DNA from: Devosia sp. A8/3-2
GTDB taxonomy: Bacteria > Pseudomonadota > Alphaproteobacteria > Rhizobiales > Devosiaceae
Direction of reading: 5' to 3'
Assembly: GCA_025452255.1 (NCBI GenBank)
Contig: CP104974.1
Coordinates: 3,973,467 to 4,037,466 of the forward strand
DNA: 64,000 nucleotides
Both the position numbers and the translations under genes were made by a program. Of this stretch, positions 30,927-40,470 are shown piece by piece (position 1 is the stretch's first letter; each line of letters opens with the position of its first letter). A model generated the notes under the pieces. It was not told the DNA's origin, made no database searches, and saw only the letters and a program-made list of their open reading frames with translations.

Positions 30927-32038
30927 TTAAAGCTTGACCTTGCCCTTGGCCCAATCCGCCGTCTTGCTACCAACCAGCTGGCTGATATTGGTTTTGCCCT
31001 CGGCGCGGATGGCGGCAACCGTGCCCCGCTTGATGCGGTCGAGCAGGTCCAGACCACCAAACACCATGGCCGAATAGAGCTGGATGGCGTCGGCGCCGGC
31101 TTCGAACTTGGCCGGGGCCGATTGCGGCGAGTGAATGCCGCCCACGCCAATGATGGGCAGTGTGCCGACGCGCTGGCGCATCTGGGCGAGGCGCTGGGTG
31201 GAGAGTTCTGAACAGCGGCTTGCCGGAGAGGCCGCCGGTTTGCTCAGCGTTTTCGAGGCCGGCAATCGTGTCGCGCGTGATGGTGGTGTTGGAGACGATC
31301 AGGCCATCGAGATCAGTTGAAAGCACGACCTTGGCGATGGCGTCGAGTTCCTTCTTGTCCAGATCGGGCGCGATCTTGAGGAAGACCGGCACGCGGGTTT
31401 TGGCCTTGGCGCGGGCATCCAGCACTTCGCCGAGCAGGCGGCGCAGGGCCTCGTCGGATTGTAGATTGCGCAGGCCGGGCGTGTTGGGCGAGGAAACATT
31501 GACCGTCAGATAATCGGCCAGATCGGCGAAGCGTTTGACGCCCAGCACATAGTCGGCGACGAAATCGGCGCTGTCCTTGTTGGCCCCGATATTGACCCCG
31601 AGCGCAGCGGGCACGCGCAGGCCTTTGAGGCGGGCAAAGGCGGCGTCATGGCCTTCATTGTTGAAGCCCATGCGGTTGATGACGCCATCGGCCCCCGGTA
31701 CGCGGAACAGGCGCGGCTTGGGATTGCCCGATTGCGGGCGCAGGGTGACCGTGCCGATTTCTGACCATGCCGAAGCCCAACAAGGCCGGGGGACGGGGCA
31801 CTTCGGCATTCTTGTCGAAGCCGGCGGCCATGCCGATGGGGTTTTTCAGCTCGATACCGCACAGCGTCGTCGCCAGTTCGGGCGCTTCGGCATGGGCCTG
31901 TTCGGGGGCAAGGCCCAGGCGCAGCGCGGTGATGGTGGCGCGATGGGCGGTTTCGGCGTCCATCTTGAGCAGGGTCTGCTGGGTGAGGCCCGAGACGGCG
32001 GGCAGGCGCAGCAGGGGCGAGAGGGCAGAAAAGATCAT
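30927..32038 (-). CDS. pyrD: Dihydroorotate dehydrogenase (quinone), two frameshifts
   Basis: Class 2, membrane-associated, FMN-dependent oxidation of dihydroorotate to orotate in pyrimidine synthesis. N-terminal helices carry the membrane region (residues 1-40). NPIGMAAGFDKNAEV, LLGFGMVEIGTVTLRPQ (after correction), INRMGFNNEG, LTVNVSSPNTPGLRNLQ with the catalytic Ser, and IIGVGGIHSPQSAPAKFEAG. Breaks at about 31759 (GATTTCGACCAT read GATTTCTGACCAT on the plus strand) and about 31208 (GAGTTCGAACAG read GAGTTCTGAACAG). About 370 aa. ATGA overlap with the DUF952 gene. Confidence 0.94.
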
Positions 32039-32391
32039 CGAACGGCCTCGGGCAGAATGCAGGAGCCGTCGGCGGCGACATCGACACTCGCCTCCCGTGC
32101 AATGGCGGAGGCGGGCAGCGGGCCGCCATAAAGATGGGGAAACAGCGCGCCACCGCGCGAGGCTTCCCAGACCAATTTCTCGCCCAGATCGGCGGCGCGC
32201 ACGCCAAGGATAACCGAGCCCGACTGGCCGGCAAAGTGCAGGCGCAGGGTTTCGGCCAATTGGGCGGCGGTAGAGAAATGCAGATAGCCGTCGGCGGCGT
32301 CGATCGGCATGCCGGCAAAGGAGGTCGCGTGGCGCGCAGGGGCGTAGGCGGCCTCGGTGGCGATTTTGTAGATCAAATCTGGCGGGGTCAT
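32035..32391 (-). CDS. DUF952 family protein
   Basis: 118 aa, intact. Core motif DGYLHFSTAAQLAETLRLHF and PHLYGGPLPASAI, diagnostic of DUF952, a family distantly related to glutathione-S-transferase-associated or ADP-ribosyltransferase-like folds. Located directly upstream of pyrD and overlapping it, a common alphaproteobacterial arrangement. Function unknown. Confidence 0.88.
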   Translation of the reverse strand: MTPPDLIYKIATEAAYAPARHATSFAGMPIDAADGYLHFSTAAQLAETLRLHFAGQSGSVILGVRAADLGEKLVWEASRGGALFPHLYGGPLPASAIAREASVDVAADGSCILPEAVR

Positions 32392-32555
32392 GGGCCACGA
32401 CCCTAATGGCGGAGCTTGCGGCGGGCAAGCCGGATTGGCGCAAGATTTGCGCGGCTGCGGCGGGTTTGACGGCCCCTTTACAAGGGGGGAACAGAGGATT
32501 AGGTATAGGACTAATTTCCACCGATAAGACATATTTCCTGAAGCAGGACGCTGCC

Positions 32556-33193
32556 ATGCTTTCACACAGGGCCATCTGGGACGGCATTGACGCTGGCGCG
32601 CCGGCACGGGCATTCGGTGTCGGCATTGGCCAAGCTTGCCGGGCTCGATGCCACGGCCTTCAATGTCTCCAAGCGCATCAGCAAGGATGGTCGCGAGCGC
32701 TGGCCGTCCACCGAGAGCATTTCCAAAATTCTGGAAGCGACGGGGGAAGGCTTTGACAGCTTTCTCAGCGGCACCGGCGCGTTTTTCCAGGGGGCAGCCA
32801 GCGGGCAATTCAACCGTGCCGCTGCTGGGCTCGGCGCAGGCGGGTTCAGGCGGGTTTTTCGACAGTGCGGGGTTTCCGGCGGGGCAAGGGTGGGACGAAA
32901 TCGCCCTGCCCTCTTCGGGCGAAGCGGGCATTTATGCGCTTGAAGTGCAGGGCGATTCTGATGGAGCCGCTGTATCGGGAGGGCGACCGTATCGTGGTTT
33001 CGCCCACCGAGCAGGTGCGGCGCGGCGACCGCGTGGTGGTGCGACGCGCGATGGCGAGGTCATGGCAAAAATTCTGGCGCGGCAGACCGCCAAGCAGATC
33101 GAGCTGCATTCGCTCAACCCGGCTTATGAGCCGCGTTTGATCGATATGGGGGATGTGGAATGGATCGCCGGGATTATCTGGGCGAGCCAATGA
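32556..33193 (+). CDS. LexA/CI-like repressor with S24 peptidase domain, about four frameshifts
   Basis: Self-cleaving-type transcriptional repressor, about 212 aa. The helix-turn-helix reads SVSALAKLAGLDATAFNVSK. The C-terminal S24 domain reads GGFFDSAGFPAGQGWDEIAL, then VQGDSMEPLYREGDRIVVSP (catalytic Ser in GDSMEP) and MAKILARQTAKQIELHSLNP (catalytic Lys). It ends IIWASQ, typical of the family. Breaks near 32593, 32790, 32955 (GATTCGATG read GATTCTGATG) and 33045. No prophage genes are near, so it is probably a stress regulator. ATGA overlap with GNAT. Confidence 0.86.
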
Positions 33194-33637
33194 AGATCGC
33201 TGCCGCAACGCAGGCGGACAGCGCTGATTGGGCAGAGCTGCGCGGGGCGCTTTGGCCGACCAACCAGACCGGTGCACATGAGGCCGATATCGCTGCGTTT
33301 CTGGCTGCGCCTGGGGACACAATCAACCTGATCGCCCGCTTGCCGGATGGCCGGGCGGTGGGGCTGGCTGAGGCCGCGCTGCGGCACGACTATGTCGAGG
33401 GGTGCAAAACCTCGCCGGTGGCGTTTCTTGAAGGCATCTATGTGGCCCCGGACTGTCGCCGCCCGGGTATTGCCCGTGGGCTGGTAGCGGCGGTGGAGGA
33501 TTGGGCGCGCGCAAGGCTGCAGTGAATTTGCATCGGACGCGGCGCTCGATAATCTGGAAAGCCAGCAGATGCATGGCGCGCTGGGCTTTAGCGAAACCCG
33601 GCGCGTGGTCTATTTTCGCAAGGTGCTGGGGCCATGA
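33190..33637 (+). CDS. GNAT acetyltransferase, aminoglycoside 6'-N-acetyltransferase-like, one frameshift
   Basis: About 149 aa. Acetyl-CoA-binding motif GIYVAPDCRRPGIARGLVAA (the R/Q-x-x-G-x-A block). The C-terminus, read after restoring two bases in a GC run near 33516, is QGCSEFASDAALDNLESQQM, then HGALGFSETRRVVYFRK. This ending is characteristic of chromosomal AAC(6')-type proteins. Actual resistance cannot be claimed. Overlaps both neighbours by ATGA, so it is cotranscribed with the repressor. Confidence 0.82.
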
Positions 33638-33980
33638 CGGACGGGGCAATCGACGCCAAACGGATCGCGAGTGTGGCGCGGTGTTTTGATGCCAGCGGGC
33701 GCCTGCAACGCTGGCCGAGCAAGCGGGCGGATCAATTGCTGGTGCTGGCTGTGGTCTGGTCGTATCTGCCGGACGATCTACAGATGAGCGAGCCCGAGGT
33801 CAGCTCCATGCTACGCGACTGGCATGATTATGAAGACTTTGCGCTGCTGCGGCGGGAGCTGTGCGATCTGGGCATGCTGCGGCGCACGCCCAATGGGCGG
33901 GTTTATCGCAAGGTTGCGGGGAGCTGCCGGCGGAGGCAAAGGTGCTGGTGGAGCGGTTCACGCCAACCGCCGCGCCATAG
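33634..33980 (+). CDS. DUF2087 domain protein, one frameshift
   Basis: About 115 aa. Core reads RLQRWPSKRADQLLVLAVVW, LMSEPEVSSMLRDWHDYED-type segment and LLRRELCDLGMLRRTPNGRV, YRKV. This matches DUF2087, a winged-helix-like domain often in MarR/ArsR-type regulators. One G is missing near 33918. The corrected tail ends VERFTPTAAP at 33980. Its 3' end overlaps the convergent gene by 23 bp. Confidence 0.72.
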
Positions 33981-34379
33981 TGGGCGCGACGGCGGGTGAG
34001 CATATCAGCGGCAGCCGGCGTTTGAACATGTCGGCGATGATGATCGGGGTGGCCGGAGTTTCGGTCCATTTATCGTGGTCGGGTACTGCCGCCGCAACCG
34101 CAGCAAGAGCGGTATTTTCGTCCGTGTTGAAGGCCCGGCTGCATTGCACCGACGCGCCGCGCTGCTTCGCCTCTCCCACCATGAGGTCGGTGGCTTCACC
34201 CACGCCCGCCAGATAGGCGATCATGGTCATGCGGGCATTGGGGTCAGCCCCGGCGCGCGAGGACAGTTCGACCACCGGGCGACCGATATCTGGCCGGTGC
34301 TGGTCGTGGGCGCGGCCCGGGCAATGAGCGGGGTGGTAATCAGCAGCAGGCCGGCAAAGGCGAGTGGAGACAGACGCAT
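33958..34379 (-). CDS. Small secreted protein, possibly Rap1a/Tai-like, one frameshift
   Basis: About 140 aa with a signal peptide (LSPLAFAGLLLITTPLIARA). The mature part reads DPNARMTMIAYLAGVGEATD, one Cys in SVQCSRAF, then ALAAVAAAVPDHDKW and IIIADMFKRRLPLICSP with a second Cys. The YLAGVG...C...P...C layout resembles Rap1a immunity-like proteins, but this is weak. The frame breaks near 34290: CCAGGATATC read CCAGATATC on the minus strand. No secretion-system effector is adjacent. Confidence 0.55.
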
Positions 34380-34486
34380 TTTGTAGTTCCTTATCGCTTT
34401 ACGATATACTCATATTCTTTTTCAGCGATTTATTATTGTAAAACGATAATTTTTGGGTTAGCCATTGTGCATAGCGGAGAACCCAG

Positions 34487-35070
34487 ATGATCGACACCAA
34501 AGCCAACCCGCTGCTTGCCGGGCACCATGCCGCCAGCATTCCTGTTGCTGTCCGCACCGCGCGGCTCTTCAACCTGCTGGCCGTCGCGTCAGTCGCCATT
34601 GCCGCCCTGCTGCCATTGGCGGTGGTGCTGTATTGGACCATGGCGGACCGGGCAGAGGTGCTGCGCTCGAGCGGGCTGACGCCTGATATCATGCGTGAGT
34701 TTGGCGCGACCCAGCGTTTCAGCGCGGCCTTTGTCACTGTGCTAACCGTATTGCCGCTGTCCCGGGCGTTGGTGCGGCTGCGTGTATGCTTCACCGAATT
34801 TGCCGGCGGGCGGCCCTTCGCTGCGCGCGGCATAGCCGGGCTGCGCGACTTTGCCGCCGGGATGGCACTCGCCGCCATTGCCAAGCTGGTCGGCTTTACC
34901 CTGCTGATGCTGGTGCTGACTGGAACGCCCTGCCGGGCATGCGTCAGCTCGCCATTCAGATCAATAGCGATATGCTGATCATGGCGCTGTTTGCGGCCAT
35001 TGTAGCGTCGCTGGGCTGGGCGATGGAAAAGGCCGCCGCCATTGCCGAAGAAAACAGTCAGTTCGTGTGA
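34487..35070 (+). CDS. DUF2975 membrane protein, one frameshift
   Basis: About 194 aa, four hydrophobic helices: LFNLLAVASVAIAALLPLAV, FSAAFVTVLTVLPLSRALVR, FAAGMALAAIAKLVGFTLLM and LIMALFAAIVASLGWAMEKA. The frame breaks near 34921, where ACCTGGAAC is expected and ACTGGAAC is read (CCTGG site). DUF2975 proteins are regularly encoded just before YozG-type regulators, as here. Confidence 0.82.
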
Positions 35071-35075
35071 CCGGC

Positions 35076-35300
35076 ATGGCCATCAAGATCAATCTGGCGG
35101 TGATGCTGGCGCGGCGAAATGCCAAGTCCAAGGACCTCGCCGAATATATCGGCATTACCGAGGCCAATCTGAGCCTGCTCAAACAGGGCAAGGTCAAGGG
35201 CATCCGCTTCGACACGCTGGACGCCATCTGCCGGTATCTGGACTGCCAGCCGGGCGACATTCTCGAACATGATGCGGCGGCTGTGGAAGCCGCCGATTAG
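35076..35300 (+). CDS. YozG-type small helix-turn-helix regulator
   Basis: 74 aa, intact. Reads MAIKINLAVMLARRNAKSKD, ITEANLSLLKQGKVKGIRF, DTLDAICRYLDCQPGDILEH, the Cro/CI family that accompanies DUF2975. ATG at 35076; a GTG at 35067 overlapping the DUF2975 stop is possible. Likely autoregulator of the pair. Confidence 0.87.
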   Translation: MAIKINLAVMLARRNAKSKDLAEYIGITEANLSLLKQGKVKGIRFDTLDAICRYLDCQPGDILEHDAAAVEAAD

Positions 35301-35415
35301 GCATCCTGCCGGCGCCGGCAGGGTATTGATGCGGCGCGTGATCCCGTAGTCCACGCGCCGCATTTTGGCTTTTGGCTGGGCGCCTTTGCCCCAGCCGCTT
35401 GTGCCGTGTTGCGAG

Positions 35416-35450
35416 CGGCCCTCGGGTCGAGCCCGAGGGAGATGCGGTGG
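35416..35450. repeat. REP-like single copy (CCCTCGGG family)
   Basis: CCCTCGGGTCGAGCCCGAGGG followed by AGATGCGGTGG, the same unit as at 2574. It lies between convergent YozG and lysS and may fold as a hairpin. Confidence 0.75.
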
Positions 35451-35482
35451 TTGGGGAGAGATTGGGCTCTGCCCGCCGGCCG

Positions 35483-37096
35483 CTACCCCTTGAGCATTTT
35501 CCCCGCCGGGGCGTCTTCGATGAGCTTGCGGGTTTCGGTGACGCCGAACAGGGCGATGAAGGAGCCGAAACGGGGCCCTGATCTTCGCCGAGCAGCACCT
35601 GATAGATGGCCTTGAACCAGTCACGCAGCGGCTCGAACTTGTGTTCGTTGCCGATGGCGTAGACCAGATCCTGCAAGGCGCCGCCATCGGTGGAGCCTTC
35701 GTATCCGGCAAGCTGGTCGTGCAGGTCCTGCAGGGCTGCGCGTTCCTGATCGGTGGGGGCGCGATAGACCTTGTTCGGCTTTACCTTGTCGTTGAAGTAA
35801 CGCACGGCATAGGTGGCGAGGCGATCGATCTCGGGGTGGCTCTCGGCCGTGGCGCCATGCAGATAGCGCGAGATGAAGCCCCAGAGCACCTTGGTCTCGG
35901 TGGCATTGGCCGTGGCGACGAGGTTGAGCAGCAGCGCGAAGCTGAGCGGCACTTCGGGATTGGGCACATTGCCGTAATGGACGTGGAAGGCCGGGTTTTC
36001 GATGCGCGCCGCCACGTCCCGGCCCTGATAGGCGGACAGGAAGCTATAATATTCGTCGACGGCACGCGGAATGACATCGAAATGCAGCCGCTTGGCCGTG
36101 CGCGGCTTCTGGAACATGTAGAGCCCCGAGCTGTCATTGCTGGCATAGGTCAGCCATTCGTCGATGGTCAGCCCATTGCCCTTGGACTTGGAGATCTTCT
36201 GCCCTTCGGAATCGAGGAAGAGCTCGAACACATAGTGCTCAGGCGCCTTGCCGCCGAGGATTTCGCAAATCTTGTCGTAGACATGGGCGTTGGTCTGGTG
36301 GTCCTTGCCGAACATTTCTGAAATCAATGCCAAGGGCGGCCCAGCGCATGCCGAAATCGGGCTTCCACTGCATTTTCACATGGCCGCCGGTGACCGGAAC
36401 GGTCGTGTCGTGGCCATCTTCGTCGGCAAAGGTGACGGTGCCATTGACTGCATCGACTTCCTTCATCGGCACATAGAGTACGCGGCCTGAAATCGGGGAG
36501 ATCGGCAGGAAAGGCGAATAGGTCGCCTGCCGCTCGGCGCCCAAAGTGGGGAGCATGACGGCCATGATGTCGTCATAGCGCTCGGCGGCGCGGCGCAGCA
36601 CGGCGTCGAACTTGCCGGAGCGGTAATAATCGGTGGCGCTGGCGAATTCGTAGTCGAAGCCGAAGGTATCGAGGAACCGGCGCAGCATGGCATTATTGTG
36701 GTCGCCGAAGCTGGCATATTCATTGGTCCAGGGATCGGGCACGGCGCTGAGCGGCTTTTGCAGATGCGGCTCCATGGCCTCTTTCGAGGGCACATTGTCC
36801 GGAATCTTGCGCATGCCATCGAGGTCATCGGAGAAGCAGATGAGCCGGGTCGGAATCTGGTCGTGGGTCAGCAGGCGAAAGGCCGTGCGCACCATGGTGG
36901 TGCGGGCCACTTCGCCAAAGGTGCCGATATGGGGCAGGCCCGAGGGGCCATAGCCGGTTTCTGAACACGGCCTCGCCCTTGCCGGTTTTCTCCAGCCGGG
37001 CCACCAGTTTTTGGCTTCCTCAAACGGCCGTGCACGGGCTGTTTGAGCAGCGTCGAAAAACGCAGGATCGAGTGGGGGCAAAGGAGCGGGCGACAA
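35483..37096 (-). CDS. lysS: Lysyl-tRNA synthetase, class I, about four frameshifts
   Basis: Archaeal-type class I LysRS, normal in alphaproteobacteria, about 537 aa. Signature motifs: [20 protein letters not shown] (HIGH) and [16 protein letters not shown] (KMSKS). Breaks: near 37010 (A-run in AAAAAACTGG), 36961 (GTTTCGAACAC read GTTTCTGAACAC), 36317 (ATTTCGAAATC read ATTTCTGAAATC) and 35577 (GGGGCCCCG lost a G). Corrected C-terminus: [20 protein letters not shown] to KMLKG. I prefer a TTG start at 37096 ([18 protein letters not shown]); an ATG at 37144 would add 16 unconserved residues. Confidence 0.93.
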
Positions 37097-37241
37097 GGAA
37101 CCAGCCTTTCGGTACTTTATGGGAGGCGGGGAGGTGTGTTGCATTCCCGCACGCTTGCGTCAATGTCGGTGGTGCTCTGCTTGCCAAGAGCGGGGCGCCT
37201 GCCTAGCTATCGGCAACAACAAGCCAGATTGGAAAAACGCG

Positions 37242-37655
37242 ATGACCCTTGCCGCCCATGACGCCCTGATCCACCTGATGCTCGTTGCCGCCTCATCCGA
37301 TAGCGCCATGACTGAAAAGGAACTGGTGCGTATCCGAGCCCCGGTCGGCAGGCTGCCGGTGTTTGACGGGTTCGACAAGGCAAGGCTGACCGCCGTGGCC
37401 AATGCCTGTGCCGATACGCTGAACGGGCCGGGCGGGCTGGACAAGGTGCTGGACGATGCCGTGGCGGCGCTGCCGCACAAGCTGCAGGACACGGCCTATG
37501 CCGTTGCCGTGGAAGTGACGGCGGTCGACCTGCATCTGGAGCAGGAGGAATTGCGGTTTCTCGAAATGCTGCGGGACAGGCTGGATCTGGATCGGTTGAC
37601 CACGGCGGCGATTGAGGCGGCGGCGCGGGCGCGGCACCGGCGGATGCCTGTGTGA
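37242..37655 (+). CDS. TerB-like (tellurite resistance TerB family) protein
   Basis: 137 aa, all-helical, intact. DALIHLMLVAASSDSAMTEK, ELVRIRAPVGRLPVF, YAVAVEVTAVDLHLEQEELR and FLEMLRDRLDLD fit the TerB fold, including the acidic VDLHLEQEE segment. It stands alone without other ter genes, so tellurite resistance should not be assumed. ATG 37242. Confidence 0.8.
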   Translation: MTLAAHDALIHLMLVAASSDSAMTEKELVRIRAPVGRLPVFDGFDKARLTAVANACADTLNGPGGLDKVLDDAVAALPHKLQDTAYAVAVEVTAVDLHLEQEELRFLEMLRDRLDLDRLTTAAIEAAARARHRRMPV

Positions 37656-37685
37656 CAATTCCGTCATTGAGCGGCTAGATCAAAT

Positions 37686-37701
37686 ATGACACTCTTGTCA
37701 T
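37686..37701. promoter_or_regulatory. Perfect operator-like palindrome
   Basis: ATGACA-CTCT-TGTCAT, a perfect 6-bp inverted repeat, 34 bp before the ParB-like gene, near a TTGATA AAAT stretch that could be a promoter. It is of TetR/GntR type, with no identified ligand or protein. Confidence 0.55.
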
Positions 37702-37734
37702 CTTTGATAAAATCCAATTTTGTGCGCTCGCTCG

Positions 37735-38307
37735 ATGACCAAATCTACTTCCGCTCACGGGGCCGCTGCGGCATATCTGCAGCGTTTTCCCGATATCAAT
37801 ATGCGCCTCCATCCCGAGCGCATTGCCGACCATGAGGTCAGCATCGAGCGGCGGCACTTTAGCTCGCCTGCCGAACTGGGGGATTTCTATACTGCATTCC
37901 GGGCCACGCATCATCGTGTCGAGGCGGCACTGGCCAATCCTTTCGCCCGCCCGCTGAAAGTCAAAGACACGGTGGCGCGGATCGACGAGCATTGTGACAT
38001 CGTTCGTACCTCGTTCCTTTCGATGCGCGATTACTTCATCGCCGAGGGCAAGCATCAGCGCATCGAGGTACCGGCCTATGACACGGGCCCCAACGGCTAT
38101 CTGCTGCTGGACGGCAATCACCGCACGACAGGCCTTTATATGGCCGGGGTGCCCTTCACGCTGACGCTTACCGTGCTGAAGGCGCCAGTTGACCGGCGCA
38201 ACCTGATCGACCTGAAATACTGGGATGGCGGGCTAAACCGCTTCTTCAATAGAATCCGACGGGGAACCAGCGAAGATATAGTTCGTCGAGCGTGCCGTTT
38301 TCCTTGA
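37735..38307 (+). CDS. Stand-alone ParB/sulfiredoxin-like domain protein of unknown function
   Basis: 190 aa, intact. The middle holds LHPERIADHEVSIERRHFSS, a helical region, then KDTVARIDEHCDIVRTSFLS and YDTGPNGYLLLDGNHRTTGL. DGNHR is the hallmark of the ParB/Srx nuclease-like fold, usually an NTP or phosphate site. There is no helix-turn-helix and no ParA. The last 62 bp overlap the convergent solute-binding protein gene, so the true end could be earlier. I start at ATG 37735. Not recognised as a named family. Confidence 0.6.
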   Translation: MTKSTSAHGAAAAYLQRFPDINMRLHPERIADHEVSIERRHFSSPAELGDFYTAFRATHHRVEAALANPFARPLKVKDTVARIDEHCDIVRTSFLSMRDYFIAEGKHQRIEVPAYDTGPNGYLLLDGNHRTTGLYMAGVPFTLTLTVLKAPVDRRNLIDLKYWDGGLNRFFNRIRRGTSEDIVRRACRFP

Positions 38308-39072
38308 GGCGGATCAGGGCCCAGTCGATGGCGTGACGCACGGCGTCATTGCCGGCGGGGACGGCGATGGAGAGGCCTTCGCCGAACTGGGCGGGGCGGA
38401 AATAGGCGTCGCCAGCGAAGCCGCAGCAATCCAGATTTTCATTGAGCCAGAACGAGGCGCGCATGGCGTCGCCGAAAAGAGGTCAGCGGCGCGGCTTTGC
38501 ACGGCGGCCGGGGCTTCGACTTCGGTGGCGAAGGCCACGATATTGGCACCGGGCAGGTAGCGTTTGACGAAGGCCTCATGCACGCTGCCACCGCGAACGG
38601 CGATGTTTTTGCCGACAAGGGCTGTGGCATCGAACGTGGCGATGTCGGCCGAGCGGGTGACGAAGCGGCCGGGTAGCGCCAGATAGGTCGCGGAAAAATC
38701 AAAGCGCTTGCCGTTTTCATCGGACATGTCGAGCCCGGCGATCAGGGCATCACCCCGGCTATCGGCCAGTGCATCGGCGGCCTGTTCCCGGGGCCGGGCC
38801 CGGATGGTGCAGGCAACATTGACCTCCGTGCAGATGCGGCGGGCCAGATCGACATTGAAGCCGATCAGTTCGCCGCCGGGATCGTGGAAATTGAAGGGCG
38901 GAAAATCGGTGGTGGTGAGGAAGCGGATGGCTGGCACGGGCGAGAGGCTGGGCAGGATTTCGCGGGCGCTGGGGTCGCTGTGATAGGGTAGGGATTGGGC
39001 GAAGGCCGGGGTGGCGAGGAGCAGTGATGCGATTACGCATTGCAGCGCACGACTCCACCCCCTCCCAACCAT
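38246..39072 (-). CDS. Amino-acid-type solute-binding protein (SBP_bac_3), one frameshift
   Basis: Periplasmic binding protein, about 275 aa. Signal peptide MVGRGWSRALQCVIASLLLA to TPAFAQ. Family 3 features: IRFLTTTDFPPFNFHDPGGE, LIGFNVDLARRICTEVNVAC and, after the break, GLSIAVPAGNDAVRHAIDWA and LYLRWFPVGFY. One T is missing near 38484 (CTTTTTCGG). No ABC permease or ATPase is adjacent, so it may be an orphan or a sensor. The start is chosen so that the signal peptide is complete. Confidence 0.82.
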
Positions 39073-39086
39073 CAAGGGGGAGGTGC
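39053..39086. repeat. REP-like hairpin overlapping the binding-protein start
   Basis: CCCCCTCCCAACCATCAAGGGGGAGG forms a C-run/G-run hairpin. It covers the proposed ATG at 39072, so the start codon may be occluded. Confidence 0.5.
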
Positions 39087-39160
39087 CGTTCCGTGAGTGT
39101 GACCGCATCCAGCCCAAAATCACACGCTTCAGCAATGGTAGCTCGGAGGGCATCGCGGCA

Positions 39161-39198
39161 CGACCTCGTGGTTCGACGGGCTCACCATGAGGTCTAGT
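39161..39198. repeat. Dispersed palindrome, copy 2
   Basis: ACCTCGTGGTTCGACGGGCTCACCATGAGGT, nearly identical to 16886-16923. Confidence 0.8.
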
Positions 39199-39208
39199 CG
39201 TGAACATT

Positions 39209-40417
39209 TTAGACCTGATCAAGACCGTAGAGCAGATCGGCAATCAGATCGTCGCTGGATTCGAGGCCCACCGAGAGGCGCACCGAGCCCGGGGTGACGC
39301 CGGTTTCGAGGCGGACTTCCTCGGTCAGGCGCGCATGGGTGGTGGTGCGCGGGTGGGTGATCAGTGACTTGGCATCGCCCAGATTGTTGGAAATCAGGAT
39401 CACCGCCAGACTGTCGCAGAAGGCGAAGGCGGCGTCTCGGCCGCCCTTGACGTCGATGGCGAGCAGGGTCGAGCCGCGTGCCATCTGGCGCTTGGCGAGC
39501 TCATATTGCGGGTGGCTCGGGTGATGCGGATAGATGACGCGTTCGACCTTGGGATGGCTGGCCGGGGCGGCCGCAACCTTTTCGGCGCTGTTGGTCATGC
39601 GCTCGACGCGCAGGGCATAGGTTTCAAGGCCCTTGAGCAGGACCCGGGCGTTGAAAGCACTCAGCGTCGCGCCGGTCTGGCGCAGGAAGGTGTGGACGTC
39701 GCCTTCGATCAGTTCCTTGGAACCCAGCACGATGCCGCCCAGCACCCGGCCCCGGCCATCAATATGCTTGGTGGCCGAATAGGTGACGAGATCCGCCCCC
39801 AGTTCGAGCGGCTTCTGGTAGAGCGCGGTGGAAAAGACATTGTCGACGATGAGCTTGGCGCCATGGGCGTGGGCGATCTCGGCGACGGCCTTGATGTCGA
39901 CCAGTTCCGGGGTCGGATTGGTCGGGGTTTCGATGAACACGACCTTGGTATTGGGCTGCATGGCGCGGGCGAAATTTTGCGGGTCGCGGCCATCGACCGA
40001 GGTCGATGTGATGCCAAAGCGCGGCGCATAGTCTTCCACCACATAGCGGCAGCCGCCGAACAGGGCTTGGGCAGCCACGATATGGTCCCCTGCCCGCAAC
40101 TGGCTCATCACCGCATTGGTGACCGCGGCCATGCCCGAGGCGAAGGCGCGACCGGCTTGGGCGCCTTCGAGCAGCGCCATGCGCTCTCGGAACATATCGA
40201 CGGTCGGATTGGCGAAGCGCGAATAATTGTGGCCGCCGGGGATCTTGCCTCGGAACAGGCGCTCGGCATGTTCGGAGCTGGGGTAGGAATAGCCCGAATT
40301 GAGGAAAATGGCTTCGCTGGTTTCGTTGAAGTCGGTGCGCATGCCGCCGCCATGGACCAGCTGGGTTTCGGGCGACAGGCGGGTCGGATCGAACAGCGGA
40401 TTGTTGGTCTTGGACAT
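39209..40417 (-). CDS. metZ: O-succinylhomoserine sulfhydrylase
   Basis: PLP-dependent Cys/Met-metabolism enzyme making homocysteine from O-succinylhomoserine and sulfide. 402 aa from ATG 40417, intact. Motifs: LNSGYSYPSSEHAERLFRGK, GMAAVTNAVMSQLRAGDHIV, LIVDNVFSTALYQKPLELGA, TYSATKHIDGRGRVLGGIVL (PLP Lys) and VRLSVGLESSDDLIADL. Preceded by a SAM-II riboswitch and terminator, which fits methionine control. Confidence 0.93.
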   Translation of the reverse strand: MSKTNNPLFDPTRLSPETQLVHGGGMRTDFNETSEAIFLNSGYSYPSSEHAERLFRGKIPGGHNYSRFANPTVDMFRERMALLEGAQAGRAFASGMAAVTNAVMSQLRAGDHIVAAQALFGGCRYVVEDYAPRFGITSTSVDGRDPQNFARAMQPNTKVVFIETPTNPTPELVDIKAVAEIAHAHGAKLIVDNVFSTALYQKPLELGADLVTYSATKHIDGRGRVLGGIVLGSKELIEGDVHTFLRQTGATLSAFNARVLLKGLETYALRVERMTNSAEKVAAAPASHPKVERVIYPHHPSHPQYELAKRQMARGSTLLAIDVKGGRDAAFAFCDSLAVILISNNLGDAKSLITHPRTTTHARLTEEVRLETGVTPGSVRLSVGLESSDDLIADLLYGLDQV

Positions 40418-40432
40418 GACGGCACTTTCAAC

Positions 40433-40461
40433 AAAAAACCGGCGCACGAAGGTGGCCGGTT
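40433..40461 (-). terminator. Riboswitch expression-platform terminator
   Basis: On the minus strand AACCGGC...GCCGGTT followed by TTTTT, between the SAM-II aptamer and metZ. This suggests transcription attenuation when SAM is bound. Confidence 0.75.
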
Positions 40462-40470
40462 GAAAACGGT

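Noticed and set aside
32556..33193. Prophage remnant around the LexA/CI-like repressor
   Set aside because: No integrase, phage structural gene or attachment repeat is near; neighbours are pyrD, GNAT and small chromosomal genes.
37242..37655. Tellurite-resistance operon
   Set aside because: Only a single TerB-like protein is present, with no other ter gene.
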